Source: CAZYBU01 sp964645775 (lineage in GTDB: Bacteria > Spirochaetota > UBA4802 > UBA5550). From it: a stretch of 62,293 bases of DNA. Made by a program: the position numbers and the translations under genes. Below the pieces are notes generated by a model that saw only the letters and a program-made list of their open reading frames with translations, was not told the origin of the DNA and did not search any database. The stretch is taken from NCBI GenBank assembly GCA_964645775.1, contig CAZYBU010000018.1, forward strand, positions 1 through 62,293, given 5' to 3'. Positions 59,229-62,293 of the stretch are shown here, piece after piece. How positions within the stretch are numbered: position 1 is the first letter of the stretch; every line of letters starts with the position of its first letter.

Positions 59229-62200
59229 ATGAATCAATCCAACATTATTGGAATCGACACAGGTTCTGTAACCACAGCGGTGGTTATCATCGATTCCGGG
59301 GGCAACGTCCTTGAGAAAGGCTATCATTTTCATGACGGTCATCCTCTTGAGAAGATAAAGGAATATTTAACGAATCTTCCCGATTATCCCGTTTCGGGTA
59401 TAGCCTTTTCGACCGGAACATCGATGACCTTTCCCGACGCCTTCCGCTTCGATGAGCGGATAGCCCTTATACGGGCCCTGCGCCACCTGCATCCCGACGC
59501 GAAGAGCCTGCTGAACGTGGGAGGAGAAAAATTCGGTCTCATCGAATTTGACGAGCGGGGCAACTACCTCAACTACAGGTCAAACTCTTCCTGCGCGGCA
59601 GGAACAGGCAGCTTTCTGGATCAACAGGCCACGCGTCTTAACCTGCCGGGAATCGAAGAATTCAGCCATATCGCTTACGAGAACCGTGACCATATCCCGG
59701 ATATCGCTTCCAGATGCTCGGTTTTCGCGAAAACCGACATCATCCATTCCCAGCAGGAGGGGTATACCCGGGCCCAGATATGCGACGGGCTTTCCCGTGG
59801 GCTGGCCAGAAATATAGTAGACACCCTCCTTACCGGCAGGGAACTGAGATTTCCCGTGGTTTTTTCAGGGGGCGTGGCCCGGAACAGGGCCGTGGTCCGG
59901 CACCTGGAAGAACTCATGGCGGCTGAACTTATCGTTGACGGTCTGGCTCCATGGTACACGGCCCTGGGATGCGCCCTCCTCCACATGGACAGGACGGAAG
60001 CAGATGAGAGTACCCTGACACCTTCACAACTAGCGGACCTCCTTTTAACGGAGGCCGGGGAGAAATCCTACCATTATCCCTCCCTGGACCTGAAACTGTC
60101 ACGATATCCCGACTTTACCAGTCTTCAAAGGTACCTTTATTCATCCAGGCTCCATCCTGATATACCCGCAGTGGAGGTAGACCTCTACTCAGAGAATGAA
60201 TCCCCTGGCCTCCGCCTGGGTGTGGATATAGGATCGACCAGCACCAAGGCTGTTCTTCTGGAGCATCAGGGCCGGGTAGTGGCCGGTTTCTATACCCGGA
60301 CATCGGGCAGACCGGTGGAGGCATTTCAGGTCATCCTTGAGGCCATCGATGATCTGATACGCAGGTTTTCCCTTTCCGCTGAGATAACCGGGCTGTCGAC
60401 AACTGGCTCCGGACGGAAACTCATCGGCAGCATCGCGGGAGCGGACCTGGTCATCGATGAAATAACGGCCCACGCCCGGGCCGCAGTGGAGATAGACCCG
60501 GAGGTCGACACCATCATTGAGATCGGCGGTCAGGATTCAAAGTTCACCACCCTCAAGGATGGACGTGTAAACTTTTCAGTCATGAACAACGTCTGCGCCG
60601 CCGGTACCGGAAGTTTTATTGAGGAACAGGCGAAGAAGCTGGGTTGCCCTCTATCAGAATACGCGGATCGTACTCTGAAGGTCTCTTCCCCACTGGCCAG
60701 TGACCGCTGCACGGTTTTCATGGAAAGGGACCTGAACCACTATTTCAGCCACGGCTATTCCGTAAATGAGATACTTGCCTCCGTTCTTCACGCCATCCGG
60801 GACAATTATCTCTCCCGCGTCGCAACGGAAAAAAATATCGGAAAAAAAGTATTCTTCCAGGGCGCCACGGCTAAGAACAGAGCCCTGGTGGCCGCCTTCG
60901 AGCAGAAACTCCAAAGACCCATTATAGTTTCAAAGTACTGCCACCTGACCGGCGCCCTGGGGGCGGCTCTTCAGCTGGCCGATGAAGTGAGTACCGGGAC
61001 CCGTTTCAGGGGCATCGAGATGTTCAGGGAAGAGATTCCCCTGCGGAGCGAGACCTGCGAGCTCTGCACAAACAGGTGTACCATCCGCATCGCCGAGGTA
61101 GGTGGCGAGACTGCGGCTTTCGGTTTCCTCTGCGGAAGGGATTACCAGACCGAACGTTACGTTCAACAGGGCCTGAAACACAGGCTCCTTCCCATGAGAA
61201 AACGTCATTTCGCCCTAAAAGAGAAGGAGACCGGAATCAGAATCGGCGTTCCCTTCGGGCTTCATCTCGCTTCTGAATATCCCTTCTGGAGGCATTTTTT
61301 CAGGTCCATCGGCCTGAAGGTGGTAGAGGGTTCCAGCGCCAGGGATGCCCTCAAACGGGGGAAGCAGGACGCGGGCTCCGAGTTCTGCGCTCCCATGACT
61401 TCTTTCCTGGGGCAGGTCCGTTATCTTGAGAAGAACGCGGACTTTCTCTTCATACCCACCGTACTCATGCCCGCCAGTAATAACCGTGAACGTGACCTTC
61501 TCAGGTACTATTGCTATTATACACAGTACGCCCCATCCATTGCCCATGGAATCATGGAAGATCCATCCCGCCTTCTCTCTCCCCTTCTCTATCACAACGA
61601 TCGGAACAGCCAGCGCACTATAGACCTGCTCCAGGGGATGATGAAGCGGATGGGCCTCGTAAAGGATGCCCGGAGTGTCAGAAAAGCCTACGAAAAGGCG
61701 AGTCAATGGTTCCGGGAGAAAAAACGGGCACTGATTCAGAAGGGAGAGGAACTCCTGCCGGAGGATGACATTGCCGTGGCCCTTCTGGGGAGACCCTATA
61801 CCCTCCTTAGCGATGAGATGAACAACCATATTCCGGATATCTTCTCACGCCAGGGTGTCATGAACATCTTCCAGGATATGCTCAATGTCGATTCTCTTTC
61901 CCATGAAGCCATAGAACCCCTTCTTCGGGCCATCCACTGGAACTATGGAGAGGTCATCCTTCGCGCCGCCCATTACGTAAGCCGGATGGAAGGTCTCTAC
62001 CCGGTACTGGTCACCTCCTTTAAGTGTTCCCCCGACTCCTTTATCATTGATTACTTCAGGGAAATACTGGACGGCGCGGGTAAACCCTATCTTATACTTC
62101 AGCTGGATGAGCACGATTCAAGCGTGGGCTACGAAACCCGTATCGAAGCGTCCATACGGGCATTTCGCAATCATCACCGGGAAGGAAGCTCATCGGGGAA

Positions 62201-62293
62201 TCGGAGCCGGTATAATTTTACCCGTAACATCCTGCATTACAGAAAAACGGGAAGCGATGTTCTCAGGGACAAGACCCTTCTCCTCCCGGCGTG
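59229..62293 (+). CDS. Large twin-domain acyl-CoA dehydratase activase, 3' end outside the window
   Basis: An open frame from the ATG at 59229 to the last base, at least 1021 residues. Two BadF/BcrA/HgdC-type ATPase domains lie in tandem: the first (1-265) begins IIGIDTGSVTTAVV, the second (about 330-590) GVDIGSTSTKAVLL. Each has the cysteine pair that holds the bridging 4Fe-4S cluster: C122 and C163, then C456 and C494. A CxxCxxxC motif follows (C610, C613, C617), then a DUF2229-like region (about 650 onward). Such proteins energise electrons with ATP for 2-hydroxyacyl-CoA dehydratases or related enzymes. No dehydratase subunit is visible before the window ends. Confidence 0.9.
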   Translation, partial: MNQSNIIGIDTGSVTTAVVIIDSGGNVLEKGYHFHDGHPLEKIKEYLTNLPDYPVSGIAFSTGTSMTFPDAFRFDERIALIRALRHLHPDAKSLLNVGGEKFGLIEFDERGNYLNYRSNSSCAAGTGSFLDQQATRLNLPGIEEFSHIAYENRDHIPDIASRCSVFAKTDIIHSQQEGYTRAQICDGLSRGLARNIVDTLLTGRELRFPVVFSGGVARNRAVVRHLEELMAAELIVDGLAPWYTALGCALLHMDRTEADESTLTPSQLADLLLTEAGEKSYHYPSLDLKLSRYPDFTSLQRYLYSSRLHPDIPAVEVDLYSENESPGLRLGVDIGSTSTKAVLLEHQGRVVAGFYTRTSGRPVEAFQVILEAIDDLIRRFSLSAEITGLSTTGSGRKLIGSIAGADLVIDEITAHARAAVEIDPEVDTIIEIGGQDSKFTTLKDGRVNFSVMNNVCAAGTGSFIEEQAKKLGCPLSEYADRTLKVSSPLASDRCTVFMERDLNHYFSHGYSVNEILASVLHAIRDNYLSRVATEKNIGKKVFFQGATAKNRALVAAFEQKLQRPIIVSKYCHLTGALGAALQLADEVSTGTRFRGIEMFREEIPLRSETCELCTNRCTIRIAEVGGETAAFGFLCGRDYQTERYVQQGLKHRLLPMRKRHFALKEKETGIRIGVPFGLHLASEYPFWRHFFRSIGLKVVEGSSARDALKRGKQDAGSEFCAPMTSFLGQVRYLEKNADFLFIPTVLMPASNNRERDLLRYYCYYTQYAPSIAHGIMEDPSRLLSPLLYHNDRNSQRTIDLLQGMMKRMGLVKDARSVRKAYEKASQWFREKKRALIQKGEELLPEDDIAVALLGRPYTLLSDEMNNHIPDIFSRQGVMNIFQDMLNVDSLSHEAIEPLLRAIHWNYGEVILRAAHYVSRMEGLYPVLVTSFKCSPDSFIIDYFREILDGAGKPYLILQLDEHDSSVGYETRIEASIRAFRNHHREGSSSGNRSRYNFTRNILHYRKTGSDVLRDKTLLLPA

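Overview
The window looks like a chromosomal contig, probably metagenome-derived, from a diderm spirochaete. The best phylum marker is an FlaA-type periplasmic flagellar sheath protein (35304-35972), a family known from spirochaetes. LolA, a TonB-dependent receptor, an OmpA-domain protein and a LolA-RodZ-RimO-PgsA-PgpA block agree with a two-membrane cell. I cannot place it below phylum. Two runs of ten N (4586-4595 and 21729-21738) are scaffold gaps inside argC and efp. A sharp break near 475-485 joins the start of pyrH to the start of an unrelated hydrolase on the other strand. There are no rRNA genes, CRISPR arrays or recognisable mobile elements.

Layout. 1-660: tsf end, terminator, broken pyrH and broken alpha/beta hydrolase. 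746-3540 (minus): two tandem secreted beta-lactamase-fold serine hydrolases. 3727-7379 (plus): argC, PTS enzyme I, a methyltransferase. 7383-13286 (minus): the proteostasis block tig, clpP, clpX, lon. 13417-15906: GSCFA protein, tRNA-Gly(GCC) and tRNA-Leu(UAG), small dihaem cytochrome, RluA-type pseudouridine synthase. 15978-20221 (plus): a UPF0182 membrane protein coupled to malQ. 20209-23307 (minus): M24 peptidase, efp, a DUF2273-like protein and a TPR-like membrane protein. 23458-26853 (plus): purU, yggS, proC, LysM/M23 peptidase.

26856-35103 (mostly minus): PQQ-propeller/OmpA fusion, N-formylglutamate amidohydrolase family gene (plus), trxB, pyrR, carB, PilZ protein. 35304-41436: flaA, a BtuFCD-like ABC transporter (minus), a hybrid histidine kinase and a REC/degenerate-kinase protein. 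41545-45500: a 43-residue zinc-ribbon gene (minus), an unknown basic protein overlapping moaD, then moaE, apgM and an SH3-domain exported protein. 45588-48980 (minus): an AT-rich methyltransferase, a TonB-like protein and a TonB-dependent receptor behind a clear cobalamin riboswitch. 49098-54382: papain-family protease (plus), DUF4442 protein, acyl-CoA dehydrogenase, HIT protein and pentahaem cytochrome. 54427-58738 (minus): pgpA, pgsA, rimO, rodZ-like, lolA. 59009-end (plus): a 62-residue protein and a very large twin-domain CoA-dehydratase activase that leaves the window.

How the genes fit together. The riboswitch identifies the receptor substrate as a corrinoid; the receptor, its TonB-like partner and the BtuFCD-like ABC set could form a complete uptake route across both membranes. 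Tig, ClpXP and Lon cover folding and turnover. CarB and PyrR link to pyrimidine synthesis, ArgC and ProC to arginine and proline. The two multihaem cytochromes and the ASKHA activase point to anaerobic or respiratory redox chemistry. The least explained parts are the REC/pseudokinase, the pentahaem cytochrome with helical tail, the propeller-OmpA fusion, the coiled-coil papain protease, the basic protein coupled to moaD, and the 43-residue zinc ribbon.
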